Assembly (NCBI GenBank): GCA_015680685.1
Contig: MNCI01021382.1
Coordinates: forward strand, 322,729 to 377,843
Source of the DNA: Gnetum montanum
Lineage: Eukaryota; Streptophyta; Gnetopsida; Gnetales; Gnetaceae
DNA length: 55,115 bases
Direction of reading: 5' to 3'
Position 1 is the first letter of the stretch; every line of letters starts with the position of its first letter. Under the pieces are notes generated by a model. That model was not told where the DNA came from and did no database searches. It saw only the letters and a list, made by a program, of their open reading frames with translations. Shown here piece after piece: positions 23,787-34,700 of the stretch. The translations under genes and the position numbers were made by a program.

Positions 23787-24988
23787 TATTTCATATATTT
23801 TGTCTTACTTCTGGTAATTTTTAAGTCTTTTGATTCTAGAGCATGTCTCCATGTCTCCATTTTAAAAGCAATCTTTTCTTGAGTTATAGTTACCAACACA
23901 ATATCATTTGCAAAGAGCCTACACCAAGGGATTTAATCTTATATATTTTCTTTGTTAATTCATCCATAATAATGCAAATAAGTATAGACTAAGCATAGAC
24001 CCTTGAAGTAGACCAATTGTGACTGAACATTTAAATGTTCTTATACAAATTGTTCTAGTTTTAGTGGTATCTCCTTCATACATGTCTTGAATCACTTTAA
24101 TATATTTATTAGGGATGTTTTTACTTTACAAGGCCCACAAAATAATATCTCTAGGTACTTTGTTGTATGCTTTTTTTCAAGTCAATGAATATCATGTGTA
24201 AATTTATTCTAAGTTTTGTAAATTTCTCTATCAATTGTTATATCATGAAAATAGCTTCTATAGTATATCTCTCTATCATAAATCCAAATGAATTTTTTGA
24301 CATTATTGATTCAAGTCTAAGGTGTTACTCTATGGCTTTCTCTCAAAACTTCATAGTCTGGCTCATTAGCTAGATCCCTATATAGTTTACATAATTTTGT
24401 ATGTCTTCTTTATTTTTTGTAAATAAGAACAAAGCTTTTTCTCCAATTTTTGAGCATTTATTTTATGTTAGCCAAGAAATTATTATATCTTCCAATTATT
24501 TCCAAGCTTCTATAGGAATGTTATCTTGTTGAACAGCTTTTGCATTTTTTCATCTTTAATAAGGTTATCTTAATTGTAGAGAAGGAAAGTTCATTAACCA
24601 AACTCCAAGTTGGTTCTTCTTCTTGGATGTCTTCTATTAAAAATTTTGCATTTAATAATTCGTGAATATAATTTTTCTACCTATCTAAAATTCTATTATC
24701 TTTTACCAAAATTCTTTCATCTACTTGATGCATTTAACATAATCAATGTCCTTACATTTACTATTTTTGATTTTTTCTAATTTATAAATAGATTTTTCTC
24801 ATTCATTTATTCCTAATTTCTCATAAAAACTATCCAAGGCTTTAGGTTTGGCTTTGGTTATTGCCAAAATTGCTTCCTTCTTTGTCATTTTGTATATTAA
24901 TATGTTTTCTTAGCTGCCACTTTACTGTTATTCCTTAAAGCATTTTTTCTTATTTTGGATAACATGTTCTACTTCATTACTCCACCAC
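23787..24988 (-). pseudogene. RTE LINE, middle part with RT domain (piece B)
   Basis: The minus strand from 24988: NEVEHVIQNKKKCFK, 'KKEAILAITKAKPKA', 'SFYEKLG', then RT motifs DLKKAYNKVPRDIILWAL (about 24120-24180) and KYIKVIQDMYEG. Next are VTIGLLQGSMLSLYLFALIMDELT (about 23960-24035) and LFANDIVLV (FADD decayed to FAND, about 23895-23925), followed by ETWRHALESKDLKI and TKYMK at the E2 boundary. These are the hallmarks of plant RTE-type LINEs. It is interrupted on both sides by E2 and E3. Confidence 0.88.
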
Positions 24989-25900
24989 TGATGAGTGGCT
25001 AGGTACCCCTATGCCCAACCATACAAATCATAGGCATTCACACGCAACTCAGTCGAAATCCACAAACTGTAAGCACTTAACATACACCAGACTCTAACCA
25101 ATGAAACCTTGGGTTAGAACGGTCGTTGTCCTCCTAATCTCACTTATGAAGTTTTGTTTACAATGGTTAAGTAAGACTAAGGCTAATGATTTTTATAACT
25201 TTTTACTTACCTTTTGGTGGCTAATTATCTTGGAAAGTAAGGCTAGAATATTAATTAATCTAAGATTATCTTAATCTAAATCTTAACTACTCCTAACATA
25301 AGTATCCGATCAAATTTTTAGAGCACGTTCTAAGCATCTCCTAATACTTCTGGGTTACCAGATGTTAAGCGTCACTAGGTTTACCAAGTGTTTGACTTAC
25401 GTTCGAGATGGTCGTACTTATGGCCTTTACGAACTACGAATGAGCGATAACAATTGAAATCATAATAACAGAAACTTAAGTAATTAACAAGTAACTAATA
25501 AAGCATAAACATATTAAACTATTGAATGCATAAAATAGCTAAGTCCAAATGCTGCAAGGAATGCTTGAATAGTTCGTCTTTATTACAGTCACGTCAATGG
25601 GCTCAGATACATCAACACTTGAATAAAGAGCCGATCACTTTTCTTACACCTGCTACAGGCACCTAGAAAATATTCTATCTCCTATGGGAACAAATTGCAA
25701 GAGCTTCACTACAACTAACTGAAAAGGTGCCTAAATGAGGCGGAAGGCCCTCTTATTTATAGGCCAAGATAGGCGGCTGCGTAAACGGGGCCACGTCGAT
25801 GCAGGAAGGCTATGTTGATGGGCCCGCGTCGACGCGACCGCGTATACATGGCCCCATATACGCAGCCTAGTCAACGCATCGACTTAATGACACACATAAC
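24989..25900 (-). repeat. E3 3' LTR
   Basis: About 912 bp, matching 37214-38121 throughout. The inner end (near 25893-25900) reads CACATAAC in place of the TTCATCA expected, and no polypurine tract follows, so this junction has been altered. Confidence 0.9.
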
Positions 25901-26057
25901 TTAAACACACACATGACACAACATGAATTTGACCAAGTGCCCGAGTTACAAAGGAGAATAAGTTACAAAAATGGTGGTGTTCAGAGACAAAATTGAACAC
26001 CTCACTGGTCCCGGACCCTCTGTTGTGTAGGATGATGCAAAAAATTGCTAGAGAAGA
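25901..26057 (-). other. E3 sequence between ORF-X stop and 3' LTR
   Basis: Short non-coding stretch. It contains ACACACA-type repeats near 25890-25925 and lacks the T-rich box and polypurine tract seen at this place in E2. Confidence 0.5.
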
Positions 26058-28846
26058 TCACACCATCCCTGGGGGTGGTGGTTCTGATGAACCTTCTCCA
26101 GCCTCTGGCCCATGCGTTGGTGGCAGCACAGACGATGGTTGCCCCGCAGCAGCTGTAACTTCTAGAGGCATCCGAAAAGCCTCCAAGAGAGCCGTCATTT
26201 TCTCTTCTTTGCTTCTAGGATCATTCACTATCTAGGGAACTTCTCCAATGTGTGCTAGAACTGGAACCTCCCAAGGGCATGGCAGCACCGGAAGAAGCTC
26301 TTTCAAGTTGACAAACTAGGCTGTGAACTGCTTGCGTTCAATGTCAAACGCTCAGATTGATGCCTACAGCTGCTGGTAGTCATTCATTCTTCGGGCTAGG
26401 TCCTCTGCGACTGTACATTATCCTTCAAAGCTTGTGCGAAGAACCACGAGTTCTACGTTTTCTTTTTTCAGCTTCTGCTTTGTTGCTTTGTGCGCCTGGA
26501 ACTCTCCCTCATATAGGGAATATAAGGCGGCCACTTATTTTTCCAATTCTGACCATGGTCTTCCAGTTGTGAGCATATCCAGGTTTGCATATCTAAGGTT
26601 GGCCAACTCCATGTATTCTGTCATCTCCTCAATCTGTACCTATTTCAAGCAGATTTTAGCTTTATTGTAGGCGTACAACCCATCGAAGATAGATTGTCAT
26701 ACATTGCCTCCCTCTCGGAGCTACTAGAGTGCTTGGTTCATCTTGGCTTTGGTGACTTGAATGTGCTTCTCAATTACCTCCTTCTACAATCCCACTTGGT
26801 CCCTGTAATGATTTTTGACTTTCTCAAACTTCAGGGCCTCATTCTTCCAAGCGGCAATTTCAATTGCAGACTTCTGTTGCAATGCCTGAACCTCCTCCAT
26901 TGATAGATTTCAATTTTTGGTAGCTAACCTCCTTATGTCAGCATTCACCCTAGCTAGCTCTTCCTGCTGTTGGTGGATAAAATTTTTCATATGTTCATTT
27001 TTTGCACCAACATTGTGCAAGCGATGAACATCCGTGGTCAGTCGCACGTTCTCCTGGCGAACCTCAACCAAGTCCTTGTCTAGGTGATATGCTCAGGCGT
27101 CTGCCAAGGACTTGTCAAAGATCGCCATCTCTCGCACATCCTCGATGACCTGAAGTTTAAGTTGAAGCTATTGAAAAGCTTCATCCTTGGTGATTTCGCG
27201 GTTGAGGATGGTTGGATCAGCAAGTTGAGCTCTTAATTGGGCTACCTCCGTTGCCAAGCGCTGACAAGCTGCTTGAGCAGCATCAAGTTGCCCTTAGAAA
27301 ATGAGGCTCTTGCCCCTTGTTGAGAGCAGCTCTGACTGGGTTGTAGTAATGTTGTCCAGAAGGTCAAAGACATCCAGGAGCAGTTGCCCGGTTCCCACCA
27401 ATCAGTCCAACAAATCTTCATGTTGGACTGCATCAATCCTGATACGCAAAGTTCCAGCAGACTCCTGTACATCTTGTAGTCCATGAATGTTCAATACAGG
27501 TACTACCGGTGCATTGAGAGCTATAGAAATTGTGTCAACAACCACTTCGGCCACAACTTCTTGTCCCTAGTGCTACATCACCAGGACTATCACCCCTTCA
27601 CCATCTTCCAAGTGTACCGAGAAAGTAGCAGCATTTCCTAAAATTTTAGGAATAATTGTTGGGTCGACACTGTTACCTCTCGAATGCTTGGATCTGTTCT
27701 GGTTGGAACTTGTGCTCGAGCGGCAGAGAATACTGGCCCTACCCTTTCAAGCAAGCTAACTGATTAAGCCACATGCTCTAGGTGGCTCATGGTAGGGTGA
27801 TAGACCAAAGGGTCTTCTCCTCCACCAATCCTGCCAAATTTCTCTTACTAGCTTGAAAGCATTTCCTGGATCTTGCTACTCCTCCTCTATCTGTGTAGTA
27901 GTAGGAGTTTTATCTTTCATCATTTCTTGCCACAAGGCAATTGGGATGCACCGAATTACATCATTGGAATATCGTGCTATGCCTACCTATTTGCACAACT
28001 TTTGAGTTAGGTAGTAAAAGGGGAGAGCTCGTCTTCCATGTTCGTTCTCAACGAACCTCTTTTCAATCTCCAAAAACAGTAGCTATGGAAGACTCATTGG
28101 GAATTTCCCACTCAAGGTGGCACATGCACGAGTGGAGAAGGCTATGATTTTACTGGATCTTACTGTTGGGTTCAGGTGGTAAGACACGATCTTTGAGTAC
28201 ACACTCTCCACTGTGGTTAGAGAGCCAAATTCCTTACACTCTAACCCATAGCACCATTTGGTCCATTTTGCCTTTAACTTTGGATCGGCCTGCTTTGGAA
28301 TTTTCACCACATCTGCCTTAGCCTTGGGTAGCCCTAGAGCCTGTGCTATCACCTCCAAAGAGTAAGAGACATAAATGTCTTTGATTCTTACTCTAGACCC
28401 TGGTTGCCGATTCATCTAGAAGAGATAAATTTCTCCTAAGTCCCATTCACCACTGGTTGTGATGATTGGCCACATCGGAGAGTTCTGCAGTTGGAGCCTC
28501 ACTTCTTCTAGCACGTTCTCGAGGAATGGTCTAAAATTTAGCTCTTGAAGGACCATTCGTTGCATCTCGCACAGCATGATAGCATCAAGAAGGCTTGGGT
28601 CAAGATGACCTCAAGCCGTGGTGCTGTCCCAAGAGTCTCATCCTTGAGCAATTACTCGCTGCAAATCTCCTCTTTGGGAATATGATGAACAGATTCCATA
28701 TCAGGTCTTTCGTGGAAGGGCCCAGTTGCATGAGAGCCCTCCACATGCTCTGGCGGTTGCACACCTCGTCCCCTTCCCATGCGTGGGTGCTTGTCCCTTG
28801 GTTGTGACAGTCCTTCATCCCTTGGGTGCCTCAGTTTGGGTGCCAT
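26058..28846 (-). pseudogene. ORF-X of E3: extra sense ORF downstream of pol, coiled-coil protein
   Basis: About 929 codons from ATG 28846 (MAPKLRHPRDEGLSQ) to a TGA at 26058-26060, matching E2 ORF-X end to end. N-terminal third includes an open run of 110 codons (28083-28415) with 'IYVSYSLEVIAQALGLP' and 'YHLNPTVRSSKIIAFSTRA', again like 'putative plant transposon protein' domains. The C-terminal half is a coiled coil, e.g. 'HMKNFIHQQQEELARVNADI' and 'NEALKFEKVKNHYRDQVGL', then 'LPVLPCPWEVPVLAHIG' and a proline-rich end. Fewer stops than in E2. No signal peptide or transmembrane helix is evident. The TGATTACAG directly before the ATG looks like a splice acceptor. Function unknown; expression may come from its own promoter. 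Confidence 0.82.
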
Positions 28847-29200
28847 CTGTAATCAAACATAACCACCCGTTAGACCGTACATAAGTAGCTTCAGATGGTC
28901 TATATACACCTTCTCAATTTGGCCAAGTTATGTTGTTGGCATAGGCACACTGTTAAGTCTTCCAGAGTGTTAATTTATGGGTTAGAGCTAAATTTTTCGT
29001 AATTAACCAATTAATTAATTAATTAGTTAATTACACATAGGCACCGCCCCCCCATGACTAAGAGTGTACCTCCGGTTGCATAACAAGGGGAAGGATCAGT
29101 TGATGCGGACACGCAATGGAATGTAAGACCGTTGGAAGGGGTTAGGCAAAAAAAATGGCAAAAAGGGTTAGGATGAAAATTGCAAAGCACAGCAGGTGTC

Positions 29201-29330
29201 TATATAGGGGTTGGACACTGCGTCGATGAGGCCACGTATACGTAGGCATTGGGTATACGGGGCCTCGTATACGCAGGCATTGCGTATATGAGGCCCCATA
29301 TACGCAGTGCTATACACCCGTCGACCAACA
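29201..29330 (-). promoter_or_regulatory. E3 internal promoter-like block upstream of ORF-X
   Basis: On the minus strand three GGCC-centred palindromes with CGTATA/TATACG arms (29222-29310) are followed by CTATATAGAC (TATA box, 29201-29207), 355 bp before the ORF-X ATG. The LTR U3 of E3 (about 38045-38100) shares GCGTATATGGGGCC with it. Function inferred. Confidence 0.6.
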
Positions 29331-30069
29331 TTGACCAACCTGGAAAAAACCCGAAACGATGAATTCGAAAAGCCAAATTGGGGTGGTTGAAGCATGGGAG
29401 AGGCCCGGTCATGGCTGAGGACATGAGGAGGTAATTGAGCGCAAAAAATTGGAGAACAGGATGCAAAAACAACTCCGCAAGGAAGAAATCGAATGATGGG
29501 ACACGTTAAAAAAATCAACCAAGAAATCCAAAGGATGGGAGACTTAACAAGCAGGACCAAGAATATGTAGGTGGGTCCTCCCCATAGTAGGCAGTAGCCT
29601 TCGTAGCCCCTGCATACCCTCAACACTAGGGTCCATGGGCCCGGGTGCCAAGAAGTGGCGTTGGCTAGGTAAGACTCCAATCCAAGAGATCCCGCCAAGA
29701 CATGAGAAATCCAAAGAGACCACGAAAACGTTCAAAACAAAAAAATGGGCAGTGAGGTGAGTTACGGAGAGAAAAGGATGTAGAAAGAGATGACGAGATG
29801 GAAATTCCAATCATTGTTCACATAAAACCCCGTGTGCGATGGTGGTTAAGCGACTTGGTACAACCTTTCCTGAGGTCAAACCCAAAACCATCCGTAGTCA
29901 GTGACATCGCAACAATAGATGAAGCTCCGACCATCCCCCAAGGAAGCAAGAATGACCCCACAGAGAACCACCACTCCAACAATGGAAGAGGAAGGAAGTG
30001 AAACGAGACAAAGCTAGAGGGAATCAAGGAAGTCCCAGAACTTGTGCTTATGGCCCGGGAGAGGCGGTC

Positions 30070-30275
30070 TGAGGGGTGTGCTTTGAATTCCCATCGAGTT
30101 ATTATTTTTATTTATTTATTTTTATTTGCTTGTCAAGGGGAACCACACCATGCAAAGACCAATGCATGTTCACATGCATTCGACCAAGGGGTGTGCTTTG
30201 AATCCTCATGGTTATTTCCTTTTTTTTTATTTTTTTTTTGAATTTTTCAATGAGGACCACACCATGTAAGGTTGA
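30070..30275 (-). repeat. Two-unit tandem repeat in E3 3' region
   Basis: GTGCTTTGAATTC/CC...ACCACACCATG units start at 30078 and 30193 (period 115 bp). Each has a T-rich middle. Related to the 84-bp repeat in E5. Confidence 0.75.
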
Positions 30276-30950
30276 ACTGCCCAGAAGCTTCCTTGGAGAG
30301 AAGGACGTGGAGTGGTAGGGAACCCGTAAGGGCATACCAGCAACCCAGGGGACAGAACAAAGCAACGAATACTACATGCCCTTTGAAGTCACACCCAAGT
30401 CAAACCATTGGGTCATCCCTGAGTCGGGGAACTACATAGGTCACACATTAATTAAAATGTGTTTAAGTAAAGGGGTTACATGCTTCCAATAGAAGGAAAA
30501 CCATGGAGTGGTCGAATGGATGGATGACATGGACTCACTACCGATTTTACAAGCTAAAAATAGATGTAACATCCAAGGACAACCATGCAAAGGCAAGAGC
30601 CAAAGAACGAGGAAGACTAATACAGTACCCATCGTAACGAAAATTGACCGCGCTAGACACCTAAAGACAAGACGACAACGTATTAGAAATTACGTGAAAA
30701 AAATGAAACAGACACAAGGAAACAAAAAATAATTAAAGAAAAGAAAAAAATGTTCAAAGAATGTGCAAACGTATGAACGATGGTGAAAAACAAAAAGTGT
30801 AAAAAAAAGTGGAAACAAAAAAGTGTAAAACAAAAAATTACAAAATGGCGAGTGGTGTAGTGAAATGGATCAGCAGGGTTGACGGTCTCCCCCACGATTG
30901 GGTGGAAAGGAGGAGATGCGAAAAATGGAACGTGGTCGACCGGGTGACGA

Positions 30951-32320
30951 TCAGGCGGTGGCACTAGTTGAGTGAAGTTCACGGAAAGGTTTTAGTTGTT
31001 GGCGGTTGACTAACTGTGTTTTGGTGGGGTCCTCAGGTTTGTGGATAAGCAAGGCCCCGAACGGGAAGGTTTCGAAGACAATGTAAGGTCCCTCCCATAG
31101 TGTTTGAAACTTGGTCGGTTGAGATATGTGTGAGGGGTTCCAATACAACACCTTGTCTCCACATCTAAATGTGACCTTCCAAATCCTAAGATCATGTCAT
31201 TTCTTGTTGTAGGCCTTGCGGATTTCATTTGAAGATATGACCACTAATCGATTCTCATCTAGCACACTTAAATTGATTAGTCGTTCACGTTGTGCTAGCA
31301 GGAGATCAAGGCCTAAGTCACTGGCGGTGGATAGTGTACGGAGTTCAGCCTGAATTGGAAGTGTTGGTAACTTCCCATACACTAACTCATAAGGAGAGTA
31401 CCCTACAGGAAGTTTCCAAGTGGAGCGATAGGCCCATAGGGCATTGTTGAGTTTGGTACTCCAATCCCTCCTGTATTTTCTGATGGTTCGGGTAGGATCT
31501 TGGTGATCTTCCTATTGGTGACTTCGGCTTTCCCATTGGCTTGGGGGTGATAGAGTGTTGTAAATTTATGTGTTACCCCTAAGCGTTGCATGAGTTTCTG
31601 AAAAGTGACACCCGTGAAGTGAGTCTCATTGTCAAAAATGAGTGCACGCGACACTCCAAACCTGGTAACGATTTGTTGTTGAACAAATCATGTGGCGGTG
31701 TTGGAAGAATAGTCGACGATGGATGCTGCTTCTGCTCACTTTGTATAGTAGTCCATAGCTACGATGATGTATGCCTTTATATTTGATAAGGGGGTGATGG
31801 GCCCCATGAAGTCAATACCCCAGATGTCGAAGGGCTCTAGTGGCTGGATCCACTGTTGAGGTTCCTCCATCTGTGCCGACATCCCACCATCTTTTTGGCA
31901 TCGTTTGCAGGAGCGGGCAAACCATTGTGCATCCCTGAAAAGTGTAGGCCAGTAATACCCTACAAGCAGGATTTTAATGGCTGTGGGGCATCTCGCATAG
32001 TGGCCCCCACAAGGGTCCTCATGACATCTTGGAGGACGCACAGTTTATCGTCATCAGGGACAGACCATCGAACTAGGCCATCTGCGCATACCTTGTAAAG
32101 GTGGCCGTTGATTTCCATGAAACACTTGGCCTTATGGAGAAACTATTATTTCTACCGATGGTTCCACTCCTTAGGTAGCTCCTAGGTTGTGAGGTAGGTG
32201 AGGATGCGGTTAAACCAAGGGGATTCCTTGGGTACTTGAGGATCAACTATGCCTATGAAGAGGAGTTCATCTGGAAACTAGTCGAATAAGGGCTCCTCCT
32301 CTTCTACGTCATCCCATTGC
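30951..32320 (-). pseudogene. E3 integrase remnant
   Basis: Minus strand. N-terminal finger: 'DPCGGHYARCPTAIKILLVG YYWPTLFRD' with CKRCQKDGGM (about 31890-32020), an H2C2 finger. Core: PFDIWGIDFMGPITPLS (about 31790-31840), IIVAMDYYTK, then 'IFDNETHFTG' where SDNGTHF is expected (about 31630), and YHPQANGKAEVTNRKI. C-terminal part: YGKLPTLPIQAEL, LDENRLVVIS, 'KFQTLWEGPYIVFETF' and the stop at 30951. No chromodomain. Few stops remain but the core Asp-Asn-Glu-Thr change and frame breaks argue against activity. Confidence 0.88.
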
Positions 32321-33600
32321 AGCTAAGACAAGTGGTCAGCAACCACATTCTCAGTCCCCTTCCGATCTACCATGGTAAGATCAAACTCCTGAAGAATCAC
32401 CAGCCACCGAATTATGTACGGGCTCACCGTTGGTTTGTTTATCAGGAACCGGATAGCACTGTAGTCCATGTGCACAAACACCTCATATCCAAGCACATAG
32501 TGCCAGAATTTATTCAAAGTGAACACCATCACCATCAACTCCTTCTTAGTGGTGGTGTAGTTCAACTGAGCACCCACAATGCTACAACTTGCACAGTGGA
32601 TATAATATGGACGTTTCTGATCGTCACACTGTGTAAGCATGGCTCCCAAGGTGTAGTTGGAGGTATCCATCATAATGTGAAAGGGTCTAGACTAATCAGG
32701 TGCCCGGAGAATTGGAGCTTCTACAAGTTTCTGCTTCAGCACTTGGACTACAGACTCGCATTCCTTAGTCCAGCTGAATGGAGCGTCCTTCTTTGTAAGT
32801 ACTACCAACGGCCTGGTGATCTTCGAGAAGTGTTCAATGAAACACCAGTAGTAACCAGTGTGTCCAAGGAATGACCAAACATCTTTGACGGTATTTGGTT
32901 CGTGGGTGATTCCTTGGATGACCCTGATCTTTTCAGGGTCTACGTTGATCCTTGTTTGTGAGATGCGATGCCTTAGCACAATGCCCTCTTGGACCATCAA
33001 ATGGCTCTTCTACCAATTGAGCTGCAGATTGGTGTCTACACACCTTTTAAAAACCTACTCCAGATGGTCCAAAGCTTGCTTGAATGTGGCCCCATAGGTG
33101 TAGAAGTCATCCATGAAGACTTCTACCCCATTGTCGATTTTTTGCTGGAGGATGCTTAGGACAAGGCGTTGAAACGTAGCAGGCATATTACATAGGCCAA
33201 AGGGAATCTTCTTATATGCGAAAGTCCCCCATGGACTTGTGAATGTTGTTTTGGCCTAATTCTCTAGTGCTATTTGGATTTGGTTATAACCACTATAACC
33301 ATCCAAAAAGCTGTAGTAACGGTGTCCTGCAATGGTGTCCAACACTTAGTCCACAAATGGGAGCGGGAAGTGGTCCTTGAAGGTCACCATATTGAGCAAC
33401 CAGAAATCAATACAGACCCTCCACTTGCCACCTTTCTTGGGCATAATAACGAGTGGGCTAAGCCATTCTCTATCAGTGATAAAATAGATGAATCCTGCCT
33501 TTAGCAATTGTTCGATTTCATCTTTTACGATCTGCTTCAGTTTGGGATTCAACCATCTTTGTGGCTATCGTCATGGCTTCATGGAAGGGTCAAGATAGAT
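32321..33600 (-). pseudogene. pol: E3 reverse transcriptase and RNase H remnant
   Basis: RT: NPKLKQIVKDEIEQLLKAGFIY, 'MPKKGGKWRVCIDFWLLN', DHFPLPFVD, with the catalytic FMDDFYTYGA at about 33090-33120 intact. Then EGIVLRHRISQ, 'VDPEKIRVIQGITHEPNTVK' and FLGHTGYY. RNase H (32323-32673, 116 open codons) has MMDTSNYTLGAMLTQ, where MTDASN is expected, then KKELMVMVFTLNKFWHYVLGYEVFVHMD and ends NVVADHLS. The RT active site is preserved but stops break the frame. Confidence 0.9.
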
Positions 33601-33999
33601 CCAATGCTAGCAGACCATGGGATCAACTTCAGTTAACTTAGGATATGACCATGCAAACGCAACAACCCATTTGTTTACCACCTTCAGCAATTTCTTCTTC
33701 TGTTCAGGAGCAAGGGTAGCATTGATAATTACCGGCTTGCCATTTTTCAAGAATGCATATTACAAGTGAGATGGTAAAGAATTTAGCTCCAGGGGCTCTT
33801 ATTTGAAGCTCTCAGGGATTTGTAGCTCCCCCCAATCATCTTGGTCATCAACAGTAGAGACCTGCTAATGAACCTCGTCCATTTCCTCCATGCTTTCAAT
33901 GTAGGCTTGCACTAGCCCCTCAGATGGTTCCATCCACAATGCGCTACTAGTAGGATCATCTGTTAGCCACTGGATGCCCTCTTGGTTAGTGGCTGTTGT

Positions 34000-34700
34000 G
34001 TACAAGCACTATTGAACAAGTGATTCCTCGGTACACCGACTCCATGCTTGAATGGATATCAGCTTCATAGACCATAACTGCTGCACACAGTTGCACCCTG
34101 AGTCACTGTACGCGATGCATGGAACGCGCTGCTTCTCGATCTTCCTGAAAGGATTTTCCTTTGAAATTTCTAGGGACAAATCTCGGAGTCCTAGTCGTGC
34201 ATCCACAGTGCTTAGCTAGGCTCTTCCCATGATGATTGGGAAGTTTCCCTTATAGTTCTCTACATGGATGACTAGGAAATCAGCAGGATAGGACCACCCA
34301 CAAACGGTGGTCATAATGTCCTCCACCAATCCCAAGGGAACGATGATGGACTGGTTTGCTAACTCGAGCTGGATGTTGTTCTTCTTTAGCGGGGGCAAGT
34401 TCTAGTTCTTGTACATATCGTGAGAGATCAAATTGACCCCTGACCTCGAGTCCAGAAGAGCTTTGCACGGCTCATTCCCTGCCACCTAAAGATAGATGAG
34501 CGGGCTTTCCAAATCAGTCAATTTTTGGGGAAGATGACCTGCTTTGATCCAGTCAGTCATGGCATGTGTGAGCATGACCGTCTGGACGTTGGAGCATGGT
34601 TGGCTTGAGGTCTGCTTGGGTAGTATGTTGGTGGAGGCATTGGTAGGTTCAAAGGCACTGGCCACAGGCATAGGTGAGGGTGTGTTCAGATTACTAGGCT
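34000..34700 (-). pseudogene. E3 aspartic protease remnant
   Basis: Minus strand: VMLTHAMTDWIKAGHLPQKL, CKALLDSRSGVNLIS (the D-S-G site reads DSR), 'NQSIIVPLGLVEDIMTTVCG' WSYPADFLVI, and IIMGRA. A linker to RT follows with 'PSEGLVQAYIESMEEMDEV'. Active-site Gly is changed to Arg. Confidence 0.8.

Larger units (their letters stand above)
28847..30950 (-). other. E3 3' region: ORF-X leader, promoter-like block, repeats
   Basis: No intact ORF. From pol outward it holds the purine motif at the pol end (30885-30900), a two-unit tandem repeat (30070-30275), the 80-nt conserved block (29568-29646), the promoter-like block (29201-29305), and a further AGTCATGGGGGGG motif (29046-29062). A 176-codon ORF (29168-29698) overlaps these blocks and is probably chance. 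Confidence 0.65.

Noticed and set aside
29168-29698. 176-codon minus ORF in the E3 3' region
   Set aside because: Overlaps the promoter-like block and conserved 80-nt block; the matching frame is not open in E2, E4 or E5 beyond a short piece.
32317-32874. 185-codon plus-strand ORF
   Set aside because: Lies antisense to the E3 RNase H/RT, whose minus-strand frame has clear conserved motifs.
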